Below, piece by piece: positions 50,522-59,198 of a DNA stretch of 64,000 nt. The position numbers and the translations under genes are program-made. The notes under the pieces are model-generated. The model made no database searches. It was not told where the DNA came from and saw only the letters and a program-made list of their open reading frames with translations. Numbering within the stretch: position 1 is the first letter of the stretch; every line of letters starts with the position of its first letter. The DNA lies in NCBI RefSeq assembly GCF_000176235.1, contig NZ_ACZV01000005.1, forward strand, positions 1,550,001 through 1,614,000, written 5' to 3'. The stretch comes from Vibrio orientalis CIP 102891 = ATCC 33934. GTDB lineage: Bacteria > Pseudomonadota > Gammaproteobacteria > Enterobacterales > Vibrionaceae.

Positions 50522-50550
50522 AAAAGCCCCAGTCCGTCGACTGGGGCTTT
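50521..50550. terminator. Terminator between the tautomerase gene and adhE
   Basis: Stem AAAGCCCCAGTC / GACTGGGGCTTT with loop CGTC, immediately after the tautomerase stop. It can act on both strands. Confidence 0.9.
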
Positions 50551-50610
50551 AACTTTTCCCGATAGATAAGTGTCGTGCTAGCGAAAACTTATCTCATAAC
50601 TAACACTTAC

Positions 50611-53313
50611 TTATGCGTTAGCTTTTTCTTTCTTAGCTTTTGGTGCCGCTTCTTTCGCTACTTGGTCCGCTTTCTTCTTGATTACAGTCGTACCTTCGAA
50701 AGTTTCGCCTTCAACGAATGCTTTACCGTAGTAAGAAGACATTAGAACTTCTTTTAGCTCAGTGATTAGAGGGTAACGTGGGTTAGCACCTGTACACTGG
50801 TCATCAAACGCTTCAACTGCTAGCTCATCAAGTTTAGCGATGAAGTCAACTTCAGAAACACCTGCTGCTTGGATAGACAGTGGGATGTCTAGGTCGCCTT
50901 TCAGCTCTTCCAACCATGCTAGTAGACGTTCAATCTTCTGAGCAGTACGGTCACCTTCTTGGCTTAGGCCTAGGTGGTCAGCAACTTCAGCGTAACGACG
51001 ACGTGCTTGTGGACGGTCGTACTGAGAGAATGCAGTCTGCTTAGTTGGGTTATCGTTCGCGTTGTAACGTACAACGTTAGAGATTAGTAGTGCGTTCGCC
51101 AGACCGTGTGGTAGGTGGAACTCAGCACCAATCTTGTGCGCCATAGAGTGACAAACACCTAGGAATGCGTTCGCAAACGCGATACCAGCGATAGTCGCAG
51201 CGTTGTGTACTTTCTCACGAGCGATTGGGTCGTTTGCGCCGTTCGCGTAGCTTGAAGGTAGGTACTCTTTTAGCATCTTAAGTGCTTGTAGAGCCTGACC
51301 GTCAGAGTATTCGTTAGCAAGAACAGATACGTAAGCTTCTAGAGCGTGAGTTACTGCATCGTAACCACCGAATGCTGTTAGAGACTTAGGCATGTTCATT
51401 ACTAGGTTAGCATCAACGATAGCCATGTTTGGCGTGATTTCGTAGTCAGCTAGTGGGTACTTAGCACCAGTCTTGTCGTCTGTAACAACGGCGAATGGAG
51501 TAACCTCTGAACCAGTACCTGAAGTTGTAGTGATACATACAAGCTCAGCTTTCTTACCCATTTTAGGGAACTTGTAGATACGTTTACGGATATCCATAAA
51601 GCGCATTGCTAGTTCTTCGAAGTGAGTTTCTGGGTGCTCGTACATTACCCACATGATCTTAGCAGCGTCCATTGGAGAACCACCACCTAGAGCTAGGATT
51701 ACGTCAGGTTGGAAGCTCTTCATTGCTTCTGCACCTTTCTCAACAACAGATAGTGTTGGATCCGCTTCTACGTCGAAGAATGTTTGAACTTCGATGCCTT
51801 GCTCTTTAAGCAGTTTCACTACTTCATCAGCGTAACCGTTGTTGAATAGGAAACGGTCAGTTACTAGGAATGCGCGTTTCTTACCTTCTAGGTCGCTCAT
51901 TGCGATTGGAAGGCTACCACGACGGAAGTAGATAGACTTAGGTAGTTTGTGCCACAACATGTTTTCAGCTCGCTTAGCTACAGTTTTCTTGTTGATAAGG
52001 TGCTTAGGACCTACGTTCTCAGAGATAGAGTTACCACCCCAAGAACCACAACCTAGAGTTAGAGAAGGTGCTACGTTAAAGTTGTAAAGGTCACCGATAC
52101 CACCGTGAGTAGTTGGGATGTTTACAAGGATACGTGCAGTCTTCATCTTGTCGCCGAAGTAACGGATACGGTCTGCGTTAACGTCTTGGTTAGTGTAAAG
52201 ACCAGACGTGTGACCGATACCACCGATTTCAACCATAGTTACCGCTTGAGCAACTGCGTCTTCGAAGTCGTCAGCACGGAATAGACCTAGAGTTGGAGAT
52301 AGTTTCTCGTGTGCGAATTCGTCATCGATCGATACTTTACCTAGACCTTCACCCACAAGAACTTTTGTATCTGCAGGAACTTTAACGCCCGCCATTTCAG
52401 CGATTGCTGGAGCAGGTTGACCTACGATTTTCGCGTTTAGTGCGCCATCGATTAGTAGTACTTTACGTACTTTGTCTGCGTCAGCTTTAGATAGAACGTG
52501 AGCTTTGTGAGAAGCGAAACGCTCTTTCACTTCGTCGTATACTTCGCTAACTACGATTGCAGCTTGCTCAGAAGCACATACTACGCCGTTATCGAATGTT
52601 TTAGACATAAGGATAGAAGCAACAGCACGTTTGATGTCAGCTGTTTCATCGATAACGACAGGAACGTTACCTGCGCCTACACCGATTGCTGGCTTACCAG
52701 AAGAGTATGCTGCTTTAACCATGCCTGGACCACCAGTTGCAAGGATAAGTGCAATGCCGTCGTGCTTCATTAGGCCGTTAGACAGTTCTACTGAAGGTTG
52801 GTCAATCCAACCGATGATGTCTTTTGGTGCACCCGCCGCTACTGCTGCGTCAAGAACAAGTTTCGCTGCATCGTTAGTCGAGTTCTTCGCACGTGGGTGT
52901 GGCGAGAAGATGATGCCGTTACGAGTTTTAAGAGAGATTAGAGATTTGAAGATTGCTGTAGACGTTGGGTTAGTCGTTGGGACGATACCACAAATGATAC
53001 CTACAGGTTCTGCGATAGTCATTGTGCCTAGGTTGTCATCTTCTTCTAGGATGCCACAAGTTTTCTCGTCTTTGTATTTGTTGTAGATGAACTCTGAAGC
53101 AAAGTGGTTTTTGATCACTTTATCTTCAACAATACCCATGCCAGACTCTGCAACCGCTTGTTGTGCTAGCGGGATACGAGCGTGGTTAGCTGCTAGAGAG
53201 GCTGCGCGGAAGATTGCGTCTACTTTCTCTTGTGAGAACGTTGCAAACTCTTCTTGAGCCGCTTTTACGCGAGCTACTAGAGCGTCTAGTTCAGCCATAT
53301 TAGTTACAGGCAT
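50611..53313 (-). CDS. adhE: AdhE, bifunctional acetaldehyde/alcohol dehydrogenase
   Basis: 900 residues. The N-terminal aldehyde dehydrogenase half has the catalytic Cys in NGVVCASEQA near residue 246. The C-terminal iron-dependent alcohol dehydrogenase half has GGGSPMDAAK near 541, TTTSGTGSEVTPF near 598 and the metal His in FHLPHGLANALL near 733. It reduces acetyl-CoA to ethanol in two NADH-dependent steps during fermentation and assembles into spirosomes. The C-terminal tail (about 880-900) is rich in Lys, Ala and Glu. It is next to ychE, as in E. coli. Confidence 0.97.
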   Translation of the reverse strand: MPVTNMAELDALVARVKAAQEEFATFSQEKVDAIFRAASLAANHARIPLAQQAVAESGMGIVEDKVIKNHFASEFIYNKYKDEKTCGILEEDDNLGTMTIAEPVGIICGIVPTTNPTSTAIFKSLISLKTRNGIIFSPHPRAKNSTNDAAKLVLDAAVAAGAPKDIIGWIDQPSVELSNGLMKHDGIALILATGGPGMVKAAYSSGKPAIGVGAGNVPVVIDETADIKRAVASILMSKTFDNGVVCASEQAAIVVSEVYDEVKERFASHKAHVLSKADADKVRKVLLIDGALNAKIVGQPAPAIAEMAGVKVPADTKVLVGEGLGKVSIDDEFAHEKLSPTLGLFRADDFEDAVAQAVTMVEIGGIGHTSGLYTNQDVNADRIRYFGDKMKTARILVNIPTTHGGIGDLYNFNVAPSLTLGCGSWGGNSISENVGPKHLINKKTVAKRAENMLWHKLPKSIYFRRGSLPIAMSDLEGKKRAFLVTDRFLFNNGYADEVVKLLKEQGIEVQTFFDVEADPTLSVVEKGAEAMKSFQPDVILALGGGSPMDAAKIMWVMYEHPETHFEELAMRFMDIRKRIYKFPKMGKKAELVCITTTSGTGSEVTPFAVVTDDKTGAKYPLADYEITPNMAIVDANLVMNMPKSLTAFGGYDAVTHALEAYVSVLANEYSDGQALQALKMLKEYLPSSYANGANDPIAREKVHNAATIAGIAFANAFLGVCHSMAHKIGAEFHLPHGLANALLISNVVRYNANDNPTKQTAFSQYDRPQARRRYAEVADHLGLSQEGDRTAQKIERLLAWLEELKGDLDIPLSIQAAGVSEVDFIAKLDELAVEAFDDQCTGANPRYPLITELKEVLMSSYYGKAFVEGETFEGTTVIKKKADQVAKEAAPKAKKEKANA

Positions 53314-53924
53314 AGTGAATCTCCTAAAATAGATAAATATTAAAAACTTTTTATTAAGGTCACTGTTCTCAGACAGACGTCTTAGTAAATTGCTTTCAGG
53401 GCTGAGTATATTATTTCAGGTTGTGAAAAAAATTGACCCAGATCAGTTACCCAAAAAGAATTAACCAATTAGTGGTATCCGAATCACAAAACATGACCTA
53501 ACAACATGATTTATATGAATTTAATTCACACTTTCAGTTTGAACAAAAAAACACCAAACAAACCACCACCTTGGATAAATGGCCACATTTTGTAAAAAAG
53601 TTTCATTTTTTGACCACAAACTTACATGTGGTCCATAAACATTGTGCTACTGAGAGTATATGCAAAACGTATTTTCTCTCTATTTTTCGCCTCGTTTTAT
53701 GTGAAAAATGTGCGAATGTTAACGTTTGTGTCATTTGAGTACTTCTTGACCACCATTCTACGTAACAAAGTATGTCATTACTGTTTACCAATCATTCAAT
53801 AATTAGATTTTCTCAGTTATGAAATGGCTTTAACTTTAGTTTTTTTCATTCGTTCATTGGCAAAAATTGGACTATATTCGCGCATGTATCCCTGTTCCCT
53901 CTTTTACTTGTGTAGGCACGCCGA
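53314..53924. other. Long regulatory region between divergent adhE and ychE
   Basis: About 610 AT-rich bases. It contains an FNR-like site (53433-53446) and a hairpin GACCACA / TGTGGTC with an eight-base loop at 53612-53633. No gene is convincing on either strand. The length suggests complex redox control of adhE, possibly with a long leader. Confidence 0.55.
53433..53446 (-). promoter_or_regulatory. FNR-like site upstream of adhE
   Basis: TTGAC-CCAG-ATCAG matches the FNR consensus TTGAT-N4-ATCAA at eight of ten core positions. It lies about 125 bases upstream of the adhE ATG. Anaerobic induction would fit the fermentative role. Confidence 0.55.
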
Positions 53925-54563
53925 ATGCAAACGTTCGAAATCGCTATTTTTTTGCAGTTTTTCTTGGGTTTAGTCGCAGCTGTTAACCCTGTCGGCATTA
54001 TGCCGGTTTTTGTTTCTTTAACTGGGCACATGACTCAAGAAGAAAAGAACAAAACCGCCGTTACAGCCAACATTGCTGTCGCTATCATTTTGATCGTCTC
54101 TCTCCTGGCGGGTCAGATGCTGCTCGATATGTTTAGCATCTCGTTGGATTCGTTCCGCGTCGCAGGCGGTTTACTCCTTCTAAGCATCGCGTTTTCAATG
54201 ATGAGCGGTAAACTCGGGGAAGATAAGCAGAACAAACAAGAAAGGTCTGAGTATGTCAGCCGTGAGCAGATCGGTGTCGTGCCATTGGCCATGCCACTGA
54301 TGGCAGGCCCGGGTGCGATCAGTTCGACGATTGTCTACGGCTCTCGCTATCCAGCAATGCTTGATACATTCGGTATCATTGTGACGATCGTCGCTTTCTG
54401 TCTATGTACTTGGCTACTATTTCGCTCAGCACCATTGATTGTGCGCTTCTTAGGTCAAACAGGAATTAACGTCATCACTCGTATCATGGGCCTTATCCTT
54501 GGCGCACTTGGTATCGAGTTTATCGCAAACGGACTACGTAACCTGTTCCCAGGATTAGCCTGA
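53925..54563 (+). CDS. ychE: YchE-type MarC family membrane protein
   Basis: 212 residues with six membrane segments. The MarC/UPF0056 marks are FLGLVAAVNPVGIMPVF (about 13-29), VAGGLLLLSIAFSMM and PLAMPLMAGPGAISS (about 121-135). Function is unknown; an antibiotic efflux role once proposed for MarC is not supported. Its position divergent from adhE matches the E. coli ychE-adhE neighbourhood. Confidence 0.9.
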   Translation: MQTFEIAIFLQFFLGLVAAVNPVGIMPVFVSLTGHMTQEEKNKTAVTANIAVAIILIVSLLAGQMLLDMFSISLDSFRVAGGLLLLSIAFSMMSGKLGEDKQNKQERSEYVSREQIGVVPLAMPLMAGPGAISSTIVYGSRYPAMLDTFGIIVTIVAFCLCTWLLFRSAPLIVRFLGQTGINVITRIMGLILGALGIEFIANGLRNLFPGLA

Positions 54564-54584
54564 TCACCAGAATATAGGTATGAT

Positions 54585-54610
54585 AGAGCGACTGTTTAAT
54601 AGGTCGCTCT
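54585..54610 (+). promoter_or_regulatory. Hairpin covering the ribosome-binding region of the K+ channel gene
   Basis: Stem AGAGCGAC / GTCGCTCT with a ten-base loop. The 3' arm ends four bases before the channel ATG and there is no T run. It may be a weak ychE terminator or may block translation initiation. Confidence 0.5.
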
Positions 54611-54614
54611 AACC

Positions 54615-55457
54615 ATGCCACGCAACTCTTTACGACATCATCTTTACGTCATTATTTTTGGTACTCATACCAAAGCTGGACGGGCATTTGATATTGCCCT
54701 GATTGCTGCCATCATCGTCTCGCTATTGGTTCTCATCTTAGAATCACTGCCAAATGTGATGTCTCGATGGTCACAAGAATTACGCTATATTGAGTACAGT
54801 TTTACCGCCCTATTCACCGTCGAATATTTATTAAGGCTCTATTGCTCACCTAAGCCCAAATCTTACGCTACCAGCTTTTACGGCGTTGTCGATTTGCTAG
54901 CGATTCTGCCGACCTACTTGGCTCTAATTTTCCCTGGCGCTTCGTTTATGGGGGTGATTCGCTTACTCCGCGTTATGCGAATTTTCCGTGTCCTTAAACT
55001 TGTGCGCTATCTGCAAGATTCGAATATTCTTTTGCGCTCTCTCCTTATGGCGCGCCGAAAGATCCTAATATTCTTCAGCACTGTCGGTATTCTAGTCACC
55101 ATTTTCGGCGCTTTAATCTTTGTGATTGAGGGCCCTGATAATGGCTTTACCAGTATTCCCAAAAGTATCTACTGGGCCATCGTGACAATTACCACCGTTG
55201 GCTATGGTGATATGGTGCCACAAACCCATCTCGGTAAGGCGATCGCCTCTTTAACCATGCTGCTCGGTTATTCAATACTTGCCGTTCCCACTGGTATCAT
55301 TACCGCAGAGTTAAGTAACGAGATGAACGCGCACAAAGAGCTCGTAAAATGCCCTAACTGCAACCGTTCCGGGCACGACTCAGATGCTATGCACTGTAAG
55401 CACTGTGGCAGTGAGTTAGCCGATCCAGATAATCGAGTAATCACTCGACAGAATTAA
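54615..55457 (+). CDS. Voltage-gated K+ channel-like protein with C-terminal zinc ribbon
   Basis: 280 residues. Six membrane segments: S1 near 24-44, S4 with regularly spaced arginines (RLLRVMRIFRVLKLVRYL, about 115-132), a pore helix and selectivity filter TTVGYGDM (about 191-198), then S6. The cytoplasmic tail adds CPNCNRSG...CKHCGSEL (about 241-269), two CxxC pairs forming a zinc ribbon. The pore unit is Kv-like (tetrameric); the ribbon could sense metal or redox state or aid assembly. Ends at its own terminator. Confidence 0.9.
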   Translation: MPRNSLRHHLYVIIFGTHTKAGRAFDIALIAAIIVSLLVLILESLPNVMSRWSQELRYIEYSFTALFTVEYLLRLYCSPKPKSYATSFYGVVDLLAILPTYLALIFPGASFMGVIRLLRVMRIFRVLKLVRYLQDSNILLRSLLMARRKILIFFSTVGILVTIFGALIFVIEGPDNGFTSIPKSIYWAIVTITTVGYGDMVPQTHLGKAIASLTMLLGYSILAVPTGIITAELSNEMNAHKELVKCPNCNRSGHDSDAMHCKHCGSELADPDNRVITRQN

Positions 55458-55485
55458 AAAAGGCTCCTAAAAGGAGCCTTTTTTT
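55456..55485. terminator. Terminator between the K+ channel and pilin genes
   Basis: Stem AAAAAAGGCTCC / GGAGCCTTTTTT with loop TAAAA, overlapping the stop codons of both convergent genes. T runs are present on both strands. Confidence 0.92.
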
Positions 55486-56008
55486 AACAACCAGTGGTCA
55501 CTGCTTCCGCCTGGTACATTCCGCCCTCTTCCATTACGGCAGTGTACTTAACGTAACACTGGGTTTGTTCAATCGCGGTGTTAAAATCGCTCCCGGTGAA
55601 ATCACCAAGGATAGAAGATTGCGTGATAAGCCAATAATCAGGGTCAGCAACCGTGCCATTATTGTGAGCTGCCCATACCCACTCCGCTTCTAGATCATGA
55701 TATTCAGCATCAGCATTGAGGAAGTTTTCTATCCCGCCGCGTTCAACGGTCGGATAACCAAACGCAACATGTCCGGTCTGAGAACCAAGATCGATATGAT
55801 AGCTAGGGTTATTTTCTTCACCGTCAATGACGGTCTTGGAGTAAACCAATTGAGCTGCGCCATCAACGGCTGCTTTCATCCCTCGAATGCTCGCCGCTCG
55901 CGCATCATGGCTATAGTTTAAAAACCTCGGCGCTGCGACAACAGCAAGAATGCCCAAAATCACAATCACCACAACCAATTCGATTAACGTAAAACCTTTT
56001 GCTCTCAT
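55484..56008 (-). CDS. Type IV pilin-like protein (MSHA/PilA type)
   Basis: 174 residues from the ATG at 56006-56008, which has a strong GGGGGTGG site; the longer frame has none. The short leader MRAKG ends at a prepilin peptidase site, followed by FTLIELVVVIVILGILAVVA with the conserved Glu5. The mature domain is about 145 residues, with two cysteines near the C-terminus (TQCYVKY and TTGC) that may form the D-loop disulfide. It is a lone gene, away from any pilus assembly cluster here. It could be a minor pilin or an orphan MSHA-like pilin. Confidence 0.88.
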   Translation of the reverse strand: MRAKGFTLIELVVVIVILGILAVVAAPRFLNYSHDARAASIRGMKAAVDGAAQLVYSKTVIDGEENNPSYHIDLGSQTGHVAFGYPTVERGGIENFLNADAEYHDLEAEWVWAAHNNGTVADPDYWLITQSSILGDFTGSDFNTAIEQTQCYVKYTAVMEEGGMYQAEAVTTGC

Positions 56009-56076
56009 GCCACCCCCACTACATTTGATGCCAAAAGGGTAGAGAAACAATGTCAGTAAGCTGTTAATCGGCACAA

Positions 56077-56102
56077 AAAAAGCGCCCATGAGGACGCTTT
56101 TC
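56077..56102 (-). terminator. asd terminator
   Basis: Minus strand AAAAGCGTCC / GGGCGCTTTT with loop TCAT and a T run, 17 bases past the asd stop. Confidence 0.85.
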
Positions 56103-56118
56103 AGTACTTTCTTACAGC

Positions 56119-57231
56119 TTACTTTTCAGCAAGGATAATACGCAGTGTGCGGCGTAGTGGTTCTGCGGCACCCCATAGAAGTTGGTCACCAACAGTGAAC
56201 GCATTGAGGAAATCATCACCCATTGCCATCTTACGCAGACGACCTACAGGGATAGAAAGCGTACCGGTCACTTTAGCTGGTGTCAGTTCTTGCGCAGTAA
56301 TATCGCGATCATTAGGAATCACTTTAACCCAATCATTATGAGTGGCGATCATCTCTTCGATCTCGTCCATCGGAACATTTTGCTTTAGCTTGATAGTCAA
56401 CGCTTGAGAGTGACAACGCATTGCACCGATACGTACACAGGTACCATCGATTGGCACTGGTGCATCTTGGAAGCCAAGAATCTTGTTCGCTTCAACACCC
56501 GCTTTCCACTCTTCTTTGCTCTGGCCATTGTCACGCTTCACATCGATCCATGGAATGAGAGAACCTGATAGTGGTACACCAAATTTATCCGTCGGGAAAG
56601 ATGGTGAGCGCATGATGTCTGCTACTTTTTTGTCGATATCGAGAATTGAGCTTGATGGGTTAGCCAACTCTGAACTCACTGAATCATTGATTACACCCAT
56701 TTGAGAGATAAGCTCACGCATATTCTGAGCGCCAGCACCAGAAGCGGCTTGGTAAGTCATCGCACTTGTCCACTCAACCAAGCCTTTCTCAAATAGGCCA
56801 CCTAGGCCCATTAGCATCAAGCTTACGGTACAGTTACCTCCAACAAACGTGTTGGTGCCACTATGAATGCCTTGTTGAATCTGCGCTAAGTTAACAGGAT
56901 CAAGGGTAATGATAGAGTCTTGCGCCATACGCAAAGTCGAAGCAGCATCAATCCAGTAGCCCTTCCAACCCGCTTGGCGCAGTGCTGGATACACTTTTTC
57001 TGTGTAGCTACCACCCTGACAGGTAACAACAGCGTCTAGCTGCTTAAGGCTTTCGATATCAAACGCATCTTGCAGCATACCTGCATCTTTACCTAAGTTT
57101 GGTGCTGGGATACCTACTTGAGATGTACTGTAAAATACCGGTTCAATAAGGTCGAAATCTTTCTCTTCTACCATACGTTGCATTAGCACCGAACCAACCA
57201 TGCCACGCCAACCAACTAAACCTACTCTCAT
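56119..57231 (-). CDS. asd: Aspartate-semialdehyde dehydrogenase
   Basis: 370 residues from the ATG at 57229-57231 (MRVGLVGWRGMVGSVLMQRM), with ACGGAGAG upstream; the TTG two codons earlier overlaps that site. It makes aspartate semialdehyde for lysine, diaminopimelate, threonine and methionine. NADP-binding GWRGMVGS, catalytic Cys in FVGGNCTVSLML near 136 and catalytic His in RIGAMRCHSQAL near 276 are visible. It is divergent from nhaC, as in V. cholerae. Confidence 0.96.
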   Translation of the reverse strand: MRVGLVGWRGMVGSVLMQRMVEEKDFDLIEPVFYSTSQVGIPAPNLGKDAGMLQDAFDIESLKQLDAVVTCQGGSYTEKVYPALRQAGWKGYWIDAASTLRMAQDSIITLDPVNLAQIQQGIHSGTNTFVGGNCTVSLMLMGLGGLFEKGLVEWTSAMTYQAASGAGAQNMRELISQMGVINDSVSSELANPSSSILDIDKKVADIMRSPSFPTDKFGVPLSGSLIPWIDVKRDNGQSKEEWKAGVEANKILGFQDAPVPIDGTCVRIGAMRCHSQALTIKLKQNVPMDEIEEMIATHNDWVKVIPNDRDITAQELTPAKVTGTLSIPVGRLRKMAMGDDFLNAFTVGDQLLWGAAEPLRRTLRIILAEK

Positions 57232-57680
57232 TCTCAACTCTCCGTGTAATCAATTTTTAAAAGGGAATGGTTCAATATTCAATTTTCGCAGCAAAATCTC
57301 AAGGGAAATTTGCATCAAATCTGTAACTTTTATTTCTTATTTTCAAAAAACACACTTAGACGTGCGTTTTGGTTGGTTTTTGCCCACTTGTTATAAAGAC
57401 GACAAAAACCACTCAGAACAAGAACAAATACACACCTTACGTGCCACAGAAAGTTTACATTTCAAAACATTTCAGATCATTAAAATTAAACTTTAACACT
57501 ACATTTAACTGCAACAAAACACTAATACAGATATAAATCACAGCATAACGACATTATCTCGAAATATTATTCCAACTAAGATAAAGTGCACTTCATACCT
57601 AATAGGAGTTAGCGCTCCTTCGAGAAGTGGTGCTAAGCACACTACTTTCACTCGCTAATTACTCTAATAAGAGGCTCTGT
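57232..57680. other. Region between divergent asd and nhaC
   Basis: About 450 AT-rich bases with the promoters of both genes. The nhaC-proximal 80 bases form two hairpins (listed separately). I looked for the conserved start of a lysine riboswitch (GAGGTAGAGGCGC type) and did not find it. Confidence 0.5.
57604..57654 (+). promoter_or_regulatory. Tandem hairpins in the nhaC leader
   Basis: Hairpin 1 is AGGAG / CTCCT with a six-base loop (57604-57619). Hairpin 2 begins at once: CGAG-AAGTGGTG pairs with CACTACTT-CTCG around loop CTAAGCA, with one G-U pair and a three-base bulge (57621-57654). They end 27 bases before the nhaC ATG. The compact arrangement looks like a cis-regulatory RNA; no known class was recognised. 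Confidence 0.5.
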
Positions 57681-59123
57681 ATGACGCAACTTACCCCCCG
57701 TCTGCCAAGCTTGATGCAGGTTGTAATTTCCTTAGGGTTATTTCTACTACTGGCATTTTCGTTTACAGCACAACTCGATCTACCAATCCAGCTGGCGCTG
57801 TACATCGGCTGGTTTATTATCATGTTCCTTGGTATCCGTTTAGGCCATCAATATAAAGATTTAGAAAAAGCAGCCCTCAACGGAATTTCTAACGGACTTG
57901 GTGCCGTTCTTATTCTTCTAGCGGTCGGTGCCTTAGTCGGTACTTGGATCTCTGGCGGTATCGTACCAACTATCATTTACTATGGTCTAAAGGCAATCCA
58001 CCCTTCTATTTTCCTTCTTGCTACGATGATCATCTGTTCATTGACCGCTCTTGCTACGGGTACTTCTTGGGGTGCAGCAGGTACGGCAGGTATTGCGATG
58101 ATGGGTATCGGCCAAGGCTTAGGTGTTCCAGCGCCAATCACTGCGGGTGCGGTGCTATCAGGCTGTTACTTCGGCGATAAAATGTCACCACTGTCTGACT
58201 CAGTAATCCTAGCTTCATCAATGTCGAACGTTGAAGTTGTTGAACACATCAAGGGCATGCTACCTATCGCCCTGATCAGCTACATCATTACTGGCATTAT
58301 GTTTACCGCGTTTGGCTTCCATTACGCCGGTAACGTTGATATGTCTCAGGTACAGTCAGTCATTCAAGCGATGGAAGAGCAGTTCTACATCACGCCTTAT
58401 TCGTTTGTCCCTGTGATTATCGTATTGGGCCTACTGGCGATGCGTATGCCTTCTTTCCCGGTGATCAGTTTCGGCTCTCTTCTGGGCATCATCTGGGCAG
58501 TAATGATTCAAGATGTTGACTTCTTACAGGCGTTCAACACCGCTTGGGCACCATTTGAAATCGAGTCTGGCGTAAGCTTTATTGATTCAATCCTTAACCG
58601 TGGTGGTATGTCATCAATGCTTGGCTCAGTTGCGGTTATCGTATTTGGTCTAGGTTTTGGTGGTCTACTAGATAAAGTGGGCGTTTTAGAAACTATCGCG
58701 AAACTATTTGAACGCCGAGTTCAAAGTGCAGGCTCGCTAGCAACTAGCACCATTGGTACTGCATTCATGGGTAACGTGTTTGGCTCTGCAATGTACGTAT
58801 CTTTAATCCTGACCCCTAAAATCTGTGCTAAAAATTACGACCGCTTAGGCTACAAACGTAAGAACCTATCTCGTAACGCAGAGTTCGGCGGTACGCTAAC
58901 ATCAGGTATGGTGCCTTGGAGTGATAACGGTATCTACATGGCAAGTATCCTTGGTGTAGCAACACTCTCTTACGCGCCATTCATGTGGTTAAGCTTCGTG
59001 TGTATTATCGTCACAATCATTACCTCATACATGGGCTGGTTTGTTGATAAATGCGAACCGACAGCACCTGCCGCTGATACTGAAGCAGAAGCAGAAGCAG
59101 AGTTAGCAAAGCAGACCGCATAA
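57681..59123 (+). CDS. nhaC: NhaC-family Na+/H+ antiporter
   Basis: 480 residues from the ATG at 57681 (MTQLTPRLPSLMQVV), with AAGAGG at good spacing; an in-frame GTG 18 codons upstream lies within a leader hairpin. About 11-12 membrane helices. Family marks: LTALATGTSWGAAGTAGIAM (about 116-135), GCYFGDKMSPLSDSVILASS (about 156-175) and SGMVPWSDNGIYMA. It probably exchanges Na+ for H+. Some NhaC-like proteins in this clade have been proposed as lysine carriers, which cannot be excluded beside asd. The tail is rich in Glu and Ala. Confidence 0.9.
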   Translation: MTQLTPRLPSLMQVVISLGLFLLLAFSFTAQLDLPIQLALYIGWFIIMFLGIRLGHQYKDLEKAALNGISNGLGAVLILLAVGALVGTWISGGIVPTIIYYGLKAIHPSIFLLATMIICSLTALATGTSWGAAGTAGIAMMGIGQGLGVPAPITAGAVLSGCYFGDKMSPLSDSVILASSMSNVEVVEHIKGMLPIALISYIITGIMFTAFGFHYAGNVDMSQVQSVIQAMEEQFYITPYSFVPVIIVLGLLAMRMPSFPVISFGSLLGIIWAVMIQDVDFLQAFNTAWAPFEIESGVSFIDSILNRGGMSSMLGSVAVIVFGLGFGGLLDKVGVLETIAKLFERRVQSAGSLATSTIGTAFMGNVFGSAMYVSLILTPKICAKNYDRLGYKRKNLSRNAEFGGTLTSGMVPWSDNGIYMASILGVATLSYAPFMWLSFVCIIVTIITSYMGWFVDKCEPTAPAADTEAEAEAELAKQTA

Positions 59124-59140
59124 ACGATGCTCTGAATACA

Positions 59141-59168
59141 AAAAAACGCCTCACTTGAGGCGTTTTTT
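59141..59168 (+). terminator. nhaC terminator
   Basis: Stem AAAAAACGCCTCA / TGAGGCGTTTTTT with a two-base loop, 17 bases past the nhaC stop. It also faces the convergent lipoprotein gene. Confidence 0.92.
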
Positions 59169-59198
59169 TTATCCGTATTTACTCTGCTCTAAATTGAC

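Noticed and set aside
53423..53440. Rex operator upstream of adhE
   Set aside because: Only the left half TTGTGAA is present; the expected right half TTCACAA is absent.
57232..57680. Lysine riboswitch upstream of nhaC or asd
   Set aside because: The conserved lysine-element core was not found on either strand; only two simple hairpins are visible.
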